Part shown: in pieces, positions 1 through 11,900 of the stretch
How positions within the stretch are numbered: the first letter of the stretch is position 1
How the letters are laid out: each line of letters opens with the position of its first letter
The notes under the pieces: model-generated
The model's input: the letters and a program-made list of their open reading frames with translations, nothing else
The model's database searches: none
What the model was told of the DNA's origin: nothing
Source: Phallusia fumigata
Taxonomy: Eukaryota; Chordata; Ascidiacea; Phlebobranchia; Ascidiidae
Assembly: GCA_008931825.1 (NCBI GenBank)
Contig: QXVZ01021831.1
Span: forward strand, 1-22,833
Direction of reading: 5' to 3'
Length of the DNA stretch: 22,833 nt
Program-made: the position numbers and the translations under genes

Positions 1-1389
1 GTTTTTGCCAACATTCTAAAAACTCTTTCATGAACACATTGGCTTACAGGTTTTACATGTGGACTTTATTAAAATATAACCCCAAATATCATATCTTCAT
101 GATATTAAATTTGTTACAATTAATATTTTTGTCAATAAAATGATTTCCTTTTTCAAAATTGTGAGACAGTTTCTAAAATCAGGCAACAGATTTTAACAGA
201 CTTGACAAAACCTCCAAAAATAAAGTTGAGACCCAATCGCTTCAAAAACATATCCTAACGCTACACATGGTTTCTTTAAAATGGTAAGGTCACAGAAAAA
301 TTAAGTACAACTATGTGTGCAGATAGTGAAAAAATGGGGTTTGCTGTTTTTTGGTGTTTAACTTTGATCATAATCTTTCATGTTTTTACAATAATACCTT
401 GGGCATGCACAGTTCTAAACTGGGCATAATACATCAAATCCGTCTTAGGCTGAGTACACTGCACACCATGCACAAACGGTCAAATTTAGACACTAAACTG
501 CAGTACATTATGTTTTTATTTTTGCGTTTAATTTTAGGAATAGGCTGCCTTTCGAGAAATTATGCAACAACATCAAGTGCTAGTTTTTTCATTGGATGAC
601 ATAATTTTGCTGACATTTCACTCACCAGAATTTTGGCTTTTTGTAAGGTTTTACACGGGTTGAACAACAAACAATTTGTTAATTATGCAACCCACTGGAC
701 AAAACATTTGTTCTGTATTTTCTAACATCAAGTGCATTGCGCAAAAAGCTTCAGCCATGAGCAAGCTTTTCTCAAGTTCCTCAAAAACAGTTTGAACACA
801 ACATCTATCTTTGTACAGCCACTAACATTCAAATGAAATCAGCAGATGTATCTATATAAGCTATCTCCAAATGTTCCAATTATACGTTTACTTTGTTGGT
901 CTTCATTTGTCTGTCTTGAATTGATCCCAGAACAGAATGCACAACTTAATTGCAACACTCCCAAAATGGTACGACCTCCAGATGGCGACAGCGAGGTTTT
1001 ATTTTTTATCCCTAGCGCCCTCGTCTGGTTAGTAAATAAAGCAAACACAGACTTTTATGTGAGTTGGATTGGTTTAACTTTCAACCCTTCGAAAACTGTT
1101 GTTGTTTAAAGTGTGCATTCATGTACCTAGTCAACTTTGTACAACATGTGAACAGGCGGTTGGATATTCACAGACTGTAAACATTGTTGCACTCCTTCAC
1201 AAACCACACTTTTGCCAAGGAGTCATGTCACCCGAAAATAATTAATGGTGTTTTATAGGAGGAATAAGACTTGTAATTGTGCGCCTCACTGCTTTCAAAG
1301 TTCACTTTAAAAAGCATATCTTTGTTTATCCATACAACTAAAGCCTGGATTATTTTGCCAGTTCTTATATGTTGAGACAATTAAAAAAA
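1..1389. other. Non-coding upstream DNA
   Basis: No open frame with recognisable protein similarity or a convincing exon was seen on either strand. The DNA is AT-rich with scattered homopolymers. AATAAA occurs at 134-139 on the plus strand, and TTTATT at 65-70 would be AATAAA on the minus strand. Either could mark the end of a neighbouring transcript, but nothing else supports one. An imperfect inverted repeat with CTCF-like arms lies at 975-1028. Confidence 0.6.
975..1028. repeat. Short imperfect inverted repeat with two opposed CTCF-like motifs
   Basis: The left arm CCTCCAGATGGCGA (975-988) fits the CTCF core pattern closely. The right arm, read on the minus strand (1028-1015), is CCAGACGAGGGCGC, a partial fit with two departures. 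The arms face each other across about 26 bases of T-rich DNA. It may instead be a remnant of a short mobile element. Confidence 0.35.
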
Positions 1390-1760
1390 AAAGTTGCGCT
1401 TGAGTGCACAATGCTCGTTTTGAAACCGGCTTTAAGCGAACAAAGTTGCGAATGTAAACACACCTGAACATTGCAACCCGCGAAGGCGATTATGTCTGAA
1501 CTGATGTGTATTATGCCGGATGTGAAGTTAAGGGCAAACCACGCATTTTCCAACGGAAAACTCCAATGTTTTGAATCGGAAGGCGCTGTTGGGTTATTGA
1601 CGAGAGTAGAATCAGATATCGATCGAAGCACTCAGCAAGGGGTGTAAAACAGAACGAAAGAAGCGTATTCATTTCGCCGGTTCGACAATTGTCGGTTCAT
1701 AAGTGGTTTATAATACGCCGGTCGCTTCGCTATTTTACGCATGACAAAACGGCATAAAGC
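1390..1760 (+). promoter_or_regulatory. CpG-dense patch, candidate CADPS promoter
   Basis: This stretch has roughly thirty CpG dinucleotides, while the flanking DNA and the first introns have few. It includes CCCGCGAAGGCG, TTCGCCGGTTCGAC and TACGCCGGTCGCTTCG. A TATA-like GGTTTATAATAC lies near 1704-1715. It sits 0.6-1.0 kb before the CADPS start, a plausible unmethylated promoter position. No transcription start can be seen directly. Confidence 0.4.
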
Positions 1761-2300
1761 AGCACACAGGTTTAACAATTTGCTTTGAATTGCGAGTCAT
1801 TTACAAATTTGGGAGAGTATTTCACTGACAGTGAGTTTAATTTGAAAGTGATCAAAGCAGTAGAACTAGTGCAATCCATCACCATTTTATCACAGACATG
1901 TCAACAAAACTGCTGTCATCATCAGTGAAACAATGTTAGTAAACGAAATTCAAGCATATCATTAAGATTGAATTAAAAGAAATATGGACATGACTAGCTT
2001 GTTTAGTGGCTGAGTTGTGTAATGAATAGGAAGCCAAGACATGTAGGAATGGTTAGAACATGCAATGAGTCGCACATATCTAGTTACAACTTATCCCAGA
2101 AATTTTATGTCACATTGTGATTTTGTAGTTGATTGTGTGTTGAGCAAGTGGCAGTGAACTACTTCACATTTGACAACATAATATTCACACATTTCCATGT
2201 GTTTTTTTACAGTGTTACTACTTTTCAACTGCATAACTGTATTTCAAATAATGGTGTCAAAAAATGTTTTTACTACTGTGTGATATGCTAGCGTTTAAGT
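1761..2300. other. Non-coding DNA before the CADPS start
   Basis: This AT-rich stretch has no open frame resembling a protein and no repeat that could be recognised. If the CpG patch is the promoter, it would be a 5' intron or part of the leader. Confidence 0.5.
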
Positions 2301-2354
2301 TTCATTTCAGGGTGTAACTGTAGTAGGGTGTAGTTTGAACTGGTTTGTGTCACA
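2301..2354 (+). promoter_or_regulatory. Acceptor-like site and short leader before CADPS ATG
   Basis: TTCATTTCAG ends at 2310, a strong 3' splice site, 44 bases before the ATG. It would be the acceptor either for an upstream 5'UTR exon or for a trans-spliced leader, which tunicates such as Ciona use. No partner donor could be singled out upstream. Confidence 0.45.
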
Positions 2355-2985
2355 ATGATATGTCCATCCTCGAGTGATGAAGAGTCCGACCTTGACAATG
2401 TTGAGGAGGAAATTTCAACACTTACAATTACCACGCAAAAGAATCCCACAAGGTCACCAAGCAAGACTGACTCATACTCCGTCACCTCAAACCAGGTGAA
2501 GAAGTGGTTGATTGTTTGTTTAATGCATGGCATGATCCTTATTGGTTAAGCTTTTATTTTTACCCCTGTCTAGCCTCCTGCTTTGTTTTAGTTCCGTTGT
2601 TGCCCCTTTTACACAAATTTTATTTGTAGTTGTTGGTAAAGATGTAGTAGTGAGGGTAATGTTGTTTTTTCTAAGCGGTCAGTACTTGTGTTAATTCTGT
2701 GTAAGCATGAATAGTTACATGTGTCATATGTTAGAAATTACTGCAAAATTGAAACATCATGGTACTGTAACATAGATCTGTATTTTCCAGGGAAGTAGTC
2801 ACTCCTCTGTTCGAGGGGTCTCACCATCGCCATCGGTAACAAGCGAAGATGCAGAGGCCAAAGCTAGACAACACGAAGAGGAGCAAAGAAAAATGAAACT
2901 TCAGCTTTATGTTTTTATTCTTCGGTGCATATCATATCCTTTTAATGCCAAGCAGCCAACTGATATGGCTAGAAGGCAAACTAAG
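2355..2985 (+). CDS. CADPS: CADPS exons 1-2: acidic N-terminus and first conserved block
   Basis: Exon 1 (2355-2495) encodes residues 1-47, starting with an acidic Ser/Glu/Asp-rich stretch that contains EEEIS. Exon 2 (2791-2985) encodes residues 48-112. It has a low-complexity Ser/Pro part, a Lys/Glu/Gln-rich helix ([13 protein letters not shown]) and the strongly conserved block [20 protein letters not shown], ending TDMARRQTK. Both exons end in phase 0. Intron 1 (2496-2790) shows nothing else. The ATG at 2355 is chosen because the residues after it match the family N-terminus and an acceptor-like site lies just upstream. A second ATG at 2360 is out of frame. Confidence 0.93.
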
Positions 2986-5900
2986 GTTAGTGCCTATTTT
3001 TATGTCCAGTGTTTCAAGGTCATCGTGTGTAAATATGCCCAATATTGTATGTGTCAGTAAAATTATGGACCAGAATGCCTAACATATGTACTTTATATGA
3101 TACTGAAATGCATGTAAAAGCTGAAAAATATATGGGGTTCACTATTTTGCCCAAAATTCTGTCGTGTTGGGAAATATGCAGCAGTGATTTCCTGTAGGCA
3201 TTTGGCCTAATTTCGTTGATTGATCACTCTTTAGGGCTAAGTTTGTTTCATTAGCACATGTGATATTTGAATAGCTATGCAGTAAAAATGTCTTACTGTG
3301 CCCAGCAGTGGATTTTGTAAAATATATAATCTAAAATAAAATTTTACCTGTTTAATTTTAATCATAAACATTGCCAGTAACTAAACTCATGGTGACCTTT
3401 AAGTTTGACTTATTGATTTCATCAGTAACAATCAATAGTATGCTGAAAGTGGCTTAGGTCCCAATGGGGTGGCTTGAAATTTGAGTGGTGATAGGCTACT
3501 ATTGGTCTTTTGCCTAATTTGCCTTTGTTGCATTGTGAATTATTTATTACACTACTGTTTTACGTTCCAAAACATCATTTGCCATCAACATTTGCATTGT
3601 GGAAGAGTGTTGTACTTTCACCCAAGCAAAAACAATTGCATGTTTTTTTGTTGTTAAAAGGTTACTGATATTTCTAATATAAATTGAAATGCNTACCTAG
3701 AAAGCATAAAATTATCATGTTATACACAATGTACCAATTATGATATTTTTTACCAGTTGGATAGCTCAGATGAGCAAGCGGCTGCAATCCGACGAGAATT
3801 GGATGGAAGAATGCATGCTGCTGACAAGATAGAAGGACAGAAGCGCTTTCCTAGATTTTTCCGTCGCAGTAGTGAGAATGAAAGTCACTTACAAAGTCAA
3901 TATATTGATGAGCTGCGGTCACAGGTTTAATTTGTTTTTATGGTTCGATGTGAATGTTGTTATTCTGTCAAATTGAATAATGTCTATGAAAGATAAATTT
4001 GCACCTAAAGTGGAGGCCGAATGTGGCTTTCGCTGGATTCTTTTACCCTGACTTAGGTGGTCTTCTTACAAACAAACAATTTGATTTTCTTTCGCAAAGT
4101 TTTTCTTTTTTATTGTCACGAATAAAACCCTTTGTTTTAATGCGAAAAAATAGAAAAAAATACAAGAATATATTGCAAAAAGTGAGCAGTCTAATAAAAA
4201 AGTTTTTCCGCTGCAAATAAGGCTTAGTACTACAGCATCTTTGTAAAAGTAATGATTGGTGTGCATTAAATTTAATTCATTCCTTAGCCCCACTATAATT
4301 TGGCTTGGAAGTTGTTTGCACATGCCAACTAAAAGAAAAACATCGAACCCCTAAATATTGCATGAATATAAAAACCATAAAATGGAAAAATTGTAGCCAA
4401 AACTGCACTCAGTTTTTGTGGATGTGGGGAATTACCAATGCTGTGGCCCACTAATATTAAAGTTTAATGTAACAGCCTGAATTGAATTAGCCTCGGTTGA
4501 AACATTGCTATTTCATGTTTCATGAATTTTTAATACTTTGCATTGAATTTGACAGGCAATGTCGGCTACCATTATAGAGTTATATTCAAATTGTAAATAT
4601 ATCAAAAAAATAATGTGACACACCGTCCAAAATACTTTGTACCTCATTTCAAAATGCAGGTATACCTGTAGTTTATTTATTCAGATCAGGACAAACTTGA
4701 TACTTTTGTTCGTAAAACATTTGCAAAGCATGAGATACCTGAAACGATTTAAATACAGGTTAACTTGCTGATGGCTAACCTTGAGTCGTTACCGGTATCA
4801 CGTGGTAGCAATGAACGATCGTACCCCTTGCGTGGATTCCGTCGAATTCAAGCATCTCCTATGTCCATCCTTGATAACTCCAATGAAGAGGAAGTTTCCC
4901 TGTCAAAAGCCGATGTTACGCTGCAATTTACGTTAGAGGTGAACAAAATATGTTATAAAAGTGTTTCTCAAATCTACGCAATGCAATGCCTTTTGAAATG
5001 CTGGTTGGACTTTGATAAGAATTTTGATGTTCATGATAAGGGTTGGAATTATTGATTCAAAAACAGTTTGCATCTAAACTAAATTTTACTGCACTAGGGA
5101 ATCATGGTGCACAGTTTGAGAACCACTGTGTTACACTAATATACCTGGCAGTTCTTTTTGCTGCACTCGGGTTTACAGTCAAGCAAAAATAAGGACTAAA
5201 AGTTGGGCATTTGTCGCGCGCTGAGCATCTTGTGTAAATGCTTCATGCTTGTCCAAATAGGCATGGGGTGTTGCCACTTTCCACTTTTTTGACAGATATG
5301 TTTGCAGATACTCTTTTGTAGGAAAGTGTTTAAAAAATCTCACATTGGAATTAGACTTTTTCATTATGTACCTGTGTTTAGCAGATTTTGGTAAAGGTGC
5401 CACTTTAATTATACCTTGGACAAAAAAAAGGTAACAAGAGATAAACGACTGCCTAATGGCCGAAAGTTACTATTTATTATGGTGAATATATGTGCCAATT
5501 TTCTGCCAGAGGATTTTGTGCATTTGATTTACATGGTTTTTATTTTAGTTGGTTTATAAGCCATAACGCACGAATGATTGTTGCATTGCAGGTTGTAGTA
5601 ATCGAAGTACAAGGACTGAAATCCCTTTCTCCAAACAAAGTTGTTTACTGCACCATGGAAGCTGATGGCAGTGATAAACTCCAGACAGATCACGCTGAAG
5701 CCTCGAAACCAGTGTAAGCCCATATTTTCCAGTTGTAAGGTTTTTTTCTGCATGTACAATATATATTCTGAATACAGCTGGGACACCCAAGGTGACTTTA
5801 CCACCACACATCCGTTGCCTCAAGTGAAAGTTAAACTTTTTACTGAAAGCACGGGAATGCTGTCGATCGACGATAAGGAATTGGGCAAGGTAACTATATT

Positions 5901-8900
5901 TGTCTTTTGAACTTGTTCAAGGTTTAAAAGTCTGTGTTGAAAAATGATTGGTTACTGCACAGAATGACCAAATCTGTAGTTAAATTTAAACTGAAAATAT
6001 TATGTTTTCATGTATTTATTTCTTGATGTAAAATTTTTGTTCTGATTTTGATCTTGGATATTTCCTTATAAAAGTAATTTTATTTATCGACATAGTAATG
6101 GGTTATGGAATCTTTGTTGTGCTTTCATGGAAATTGAAGGTTATGCAGTTTGCTTTGATGATGACATCAGTGTTAAAATGTTTGCAATGAAATGAATTCA
6201 CTACATGCCAACTCTCTGATAGTTATGTTTTTTAATAGGTTACTATTTAAGTCTTTGTCTTATGTTTTTAAGTGTTTCTAAGAAACACATTTTTTTGCAA
6301 ATGTTATTGTACATTGCAAAAATGTTCACCACTTTTGTAGCTCAGCACTAAACCAGACTTTTTCCTGCAGGTTGTCATTCACCCAACACCAAACAGCCCA
6401 AAAACGCCGGACTGGTACCACATGCAAGTTCCCAAGAACAGCCAGGACCAGCAGGTTTCTTGTCTTTTGCACAAACTTAACATTTGTGGAAAGAGGTTTT
6501 GGCCCGCAAGCCTCATATATAATTGATGTCAGATTCTAGCTGACTTTGTGGCCAGTTAGACATAAGAACAGTGGCTTTGCTGTCAGTTTTGCTGCTTATT
6601 GAGTGTTTGAGCCCATTGCAGGGTACCTTGCTATTTTTTGTGCATTCCAGATATATCATAATTTGTTCATTCAATTTTTTTTATTTTTTTTGTCTGTTTA
6701 AAATGGTGTGTTATGGTGCAGATTCGCATAAAGCTCACTATTCGAATGGATCGACCGTTGAACATGAAGCATTGTGGGTATTTATGGGCTCAAGGGAGAA
6801 CGGTGTGGAAAAAATGGAAAAGAAGATATTTCATACTGGTTCAAGTACGCTTTAAGTGATTTTTATCCATGAAATGCTAATGCCAAACACATTTGACATT
6901 TTTTGAATAAATACTACCAGATGTTACCATATGTTTGAACATTCATTTCAACGGTGCTCGTAAATTTTATGAGGCATCCATAACCTTTTATTGTTTCCTA
7001 TCTGTGTTGCTAATGTCATTTCATGAAAGATATTTTTGTTTTCTCTACCCATAACAGACATGTTTATGTGTTCTACACTAACCAATGCTACATGACCTCC
7101 AATCTGTCCGCAATCAGTATATACTGTGATAAAATTGTTAACTGCTTATTCACAGGTAAGCCAGTACAACTTTGCAATGTGCTCATACCAAGAGCGCAAA
7201 ACTGAACCAAACGAAATGATGCAACTTGACGGTTTTACTGTCGACTACACTGTACCAGAACTTGACCACGAGGGTGGAAGGGCATTCTTTAACGCAGTCA
7301 AAGAGGGTGACTCTGTCATGTTTGCAAGGTACCCGCATTACGTTGTCTTAGCTCCTATTTGCTGAGAGCACTTCTTAGCAATAGATCTTCATCATGGGTG
7401 AATTGAGCAGTAGAGGAAAAAACTTTATTCCAAGAACTTGTGACTCAATAAGTTAAGTTGCCAAAAGCTATCTCATGCAGCCCTGCAGACTTGGCACATT
7501 AAGATTAAAATCCTGATACATTTAGGTTTGACTGATTTACTATTGGCTCATCACGTTTAAGAATTTTCCTGCAAATGTCAAAAAATATTCTTGGTCCAAA
7601 TAGGCATATGAATTTCAACAAGCCACAAATTTTTTACCACATCAAGACATTGCTCTTTTACACCCCGCACTTGAAAATGTCAGCCTTCAAAATCCATTAG
7701 CTAATCCCATTTGAAAACACTTACTTTGTGGTCTCACTTAAAATATTATCTGTTGTATTCCACTTAAGACCAACTGCTTTGCTATTTCAGCGATGATGAG
7801 CAGGATCGAATACTGTGGGTGCAGGCTATGTACAGAGCCACTGGGCAGTCCCACAAACCGGTTCCACCGACACAAGTACAAAAACTGAGTGCTGGAAAAC
7901 ATGGGCAGCTTGATGCTCCGATCACTCAGTTCTGTAAGTTTATTGTGTTAGTTTGGTAGTGTTCAAATTTTCTATTCGTCAGTTTTCTTGTACTCTAATG
8001 CATCTTTTTATTTTTACCTCTCTATTGCATCTGTTTGTTTGTTTGTTTTTGCAAAAAAAACTTTATCTGGTGTTTTAGCTTTTGCTTACAACCTAAAACA
8101 TTTCCTAAAGAAATACTTGTTCTGTTGTACTGAATTTAACTTTTAAGACAACTGTAGAATAGAGTTTGTAAAGTTAATTTTGGGTTGTTGATTGTTATGT
8201 GTTGTTTTGTTTATATATGGCATGTAAATTTGCCAATTTTTTCCATGCTGTTGCTGCGAAAAAATCCCTCATTTGCAGATGCCGATCGAGCTCGCAAACA
8301 TGGCATGGACGACTTCATATCTGCCGACCCTTGCAAGTACGACCATTCTAGTTTGTTTGAATTGTTACAGCGCCTGACGTTAGATCACCGACTCAATGAT
8401 TGCTATTCCTGCTTGGTGAGTGAAAGAAAGCGGCAATAAACATTATGACAGACTCCTGAATGATTAATGACATTTTATTTTGCGCTTGAAATGCTTTATA
8501 CATGCCATTGCTACAAAAAAGCTGACAATTAAATATTCATACAAGTACAATAAAGCAGATTTTCTCTGAAGTTTATTTATGATTTATTTGAAACTGTCAT
8601 AGAATGCAACTGAAATTTACCGATTTAGTCAACTTGCTGTACATGTATATTTATGGTTTGTGAGTTATTTTGAAACTTCATTCCTTGTTTTTAGGGCTGG
8701 TTTTCACCAGGACAAGTTTTTGTGTTAGATGAGTATTGTGCACGTTATGGGGTACGAGGCTGTCACAGACATCTCTGTTATCTGGCAGGTGAAAAAAAAC
8801 TTTTACTTCAAGAAAGCTTCTGCTGCTTACAAAATAATCACATTTTAGCTTCGGTTTCACAGTTAGAAATAAATATATGTGTTAACATAGATGTAAAATA

Positions 8901-11900
8901 TATACTTTTGCCTTATCTAACAAAAACCTTTAAATTGCTTTTAAATGGTAAAGAGTGAAACTGTGTGTTATTTCCAGATCTTTTGGATCGAGCCCACCAG
9001 GGTCTTATGATAGACCCAACTCTGCTCCATTACAGCTTCGCATTCTGTGCCAGTCACATTTATGGCAACAGGTACGCCATCCTTTCTGTTTGGATTAAAC
9101 ATATTGATTTTGAATATTTGCACACCGTTGCCCATCCTACCTTCTTGATTGCAGCTGTGGGATTTACTCTGTGAAATATTGTAACCTGGCATTTAATATT
9201 AATTATGGATCTCTTTTTCTGAACTGGCACATATTGTTTTCACTCTGGTTTCTTTGTGTGTCACCTGTTTTGTTTACATATTTTGGTCATAAGATAATCA
9301 TCTGAAATTCTTTAAATTTTCATGCATGATAGATGTTCAGCTGCATTTTTGCGCTGACAACTTTATACCCAAGTGCACCCAAATATTAAACTACAATGTT
9401 TTCATTGTAGAACAAACAATTTTGGTCTTACAAACTTTTATTTTTTGGTTGTAAGAACTTGTTTCATCTGCTTTGCAAAAAATTTTTTTTTTAAACTTTA
9501 AAGATGTGATTATAAAAAAGAAGAAAATTAACAACCGCTTTTTTTGGTGAAACAGAAAAATGTGTTGTCTTAACATTACTACATGTTTTCGACATGTTTA
9601 TTTAATGCCAACGGATGGGTCCCCATTTGTTTGTTTCTGCGAAAATCATGAAAACATCAATCTCGACAGCAATGATGACTGTAACAAATGTGGCCGAAAT
9701 TTTATCAAGCAGTATAAATCACACTATGAATTCTCCTAATATTAAGACAGAAGCATTTTAAATACCTCCACAAAAGAACCACCATCGATAAAATGAATAT
9801 TTAATTAACAGGCCTGACGGGATTGGAACAGTAACTCTTGACGAAAAGCAGAGGTTTGATGGAATCCAGGATCGTCTGCGTAATCATCTCATGCATCAGA
9901 TCACACATTTCCGATATTGCTTTCCATTTGGTCGACCACAGGGAGCACTTAAAGCTACACTTTCTTTACTGGAAAGGGTGAGTAAAAGCTGTTTATGTGT
10001 TACTTAGACTGTTTTGATTGTGGTATAAATTACCTGTACTATTGAAATTGCAGTAAAAATACCTTACTATTTTAACTGTTGTGAAAAAACTGTCATAGAG
10101 AACACCAATAATTGTAATAAAAATACTTGTACTGTTTTAATTGTAGTGTAAAATAACTGTGGCATTTAATTGTAGTTTAAAATACTTTTTATTTTACCTG
10201 TAGTAGAGAATACCAATTATTGTAGTAAAAATACCTGTGTTATTTTGTTTGTAGAATAAATTACCTGTACTGTACTATTTTAATTGTAACGTAAATTACC
10301 TGTACTATTTTAACTGCAGAACAAAATAGTCCAAAAGGTGCCTAAAAGTAATTAGAATATTCACTGATATAATCGCAAGATTTTTATTCAATATGGGTAT
10401 AGTATTAAAGATTTTTTTTTTCTTAAAGTAGTGACCCTTTAAGATTAGTTTGTGAAAAGATATTTTTGGTCTTTCAAAACAACTAGATGCATTAACCACC
10501 ATTACTTACTGACAAACGACATAACAGGTGATGATGAAAGACATTGTGACACCAGTACCTGCTGAAGATGTTAGAGCCATCATAAAGAAATGTTTGGAGG
10601 AAGCTGCACTTGTCAACTATACTCGTGTTTCTGAGTATGCCAAAGTAGAAGGTAAATTTAAGCACAATTCTGGCTTCTATTTGTTGATATTAGCCTGGTA
10701 ATCAGTTTGACAAATCTCTTTTCAGGAGCTTTAAATCACCAAAAGTTGTTAGGTGTTTTGCTTACATAATTTTCCAAGCTTTAATTTTTCGATGCCAACT
10801 AAGTCATTTGCAATTTCTGTTAATTATTTGCTTTGCATGGACGCTGCCCCATATGCTTTTTAACTGCTCGTTAAAAATGTTTTCTGCTAATTTCATGCAA
10901 GCTTCCGCTAAGAAACCTCAAGCAAAGACCAATGGCAACCTCAATAACAGTATGTTTGCTGTGTTGCTGTGTTCATGTTTTGAATGGCACTTTGTAGCAA
11001 CTGCAGAAATGAGTTTGATTTGATTTTTGCTGTTTTATTTGTCCGTTTTTGTTTTTTAAAGCATTGCTGCATGTGCTTGATTAACATTTTGGGGGTTATA
11101 GGGACACTGTGTGGTAAAATATGATTTATGGACTAATGAAATTTTTGTGATCAACTGTCTGGGGGTACATGTTTGTTTTTGAATGTTTCAATTACTTTTC
11201 AAATTGAGTTGTGACTGAAGACCATGCCCCTAACATGGGTGGAAGTGGAATCACTTGTGCAAACTGCTTGCTTTTAGCCTTTTTCGGTGTTTTCTTGCAT
11301 GAAGTGTTTTATTTTGTCCTTTATCCATGGCTATCCACACAGAAAACAAAATCCTCAAAATAGCTTTCACAAAAAACATCAATTCTGATTAAAATGTGCA
11401 ATGTATGCATTTATCAAGTTACACTCTTTAGTAACAACTTATCAGAAATTGAAATTATTCTTTAACATTTCTTTCGGCATTTTTGGCTCAACAGAAAGTG
11501 TAGATCAGGATGCGACAAAGCGGCTTGAAATCACCATCCACCTTGCCGAGTTGTGCATGGACGTCTTGCAACAAAATGAAGAACATCATTATGAGGTAAC
11601 ATCTCTGCCCATCCGTTTCCCCAAAAAACTGTGTGGAAACTACCTTGATTACATGAAATCCTGTGACATGTAATTTTTTACTAAAATCTTATTTACACCC
11701 AATTGGCATGGCAACCATCCTAAGAAATCAGCACAACACGAGAATGTTTCCAAAATTGTTTGTCACTCAGTACTGCTGGGCACTTGTGCTAAAAGATGAA
11801 CTTTGGAGTATTTAAATCTAGTTAGTCCCGTAGCAGATGTACTTCGTTGCACTGTGTTGTCCAATTTAGTGTTATGATTAATCACCTTCTGCTCAATGGT

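Noticed and set aside
846-1109. Overlapping open frames on both strands.
   Set aside because: Neither translation is protein-like or recognisable, and the region contains a repeat-like inverted motif.
1365-1631. Open frame of 88 codons on the minus strand in the CpG-rich region.
   Set aside because: It has no ATG at its start (a GTG), no recognisable motif, and overlaps the likely promoter; openness probably reflects higher GC.
4066-4323. Open frames in CADPS intron 3.
   Set aside because: Very AT-rich, Phe/Lys-rich low-complexity translations typical of T and A runs.
5529-5823. Two minus-strand open frames around CADPS exons 5-6.
   Set aside because: Both are shadows of the conserved C2-domain exons.
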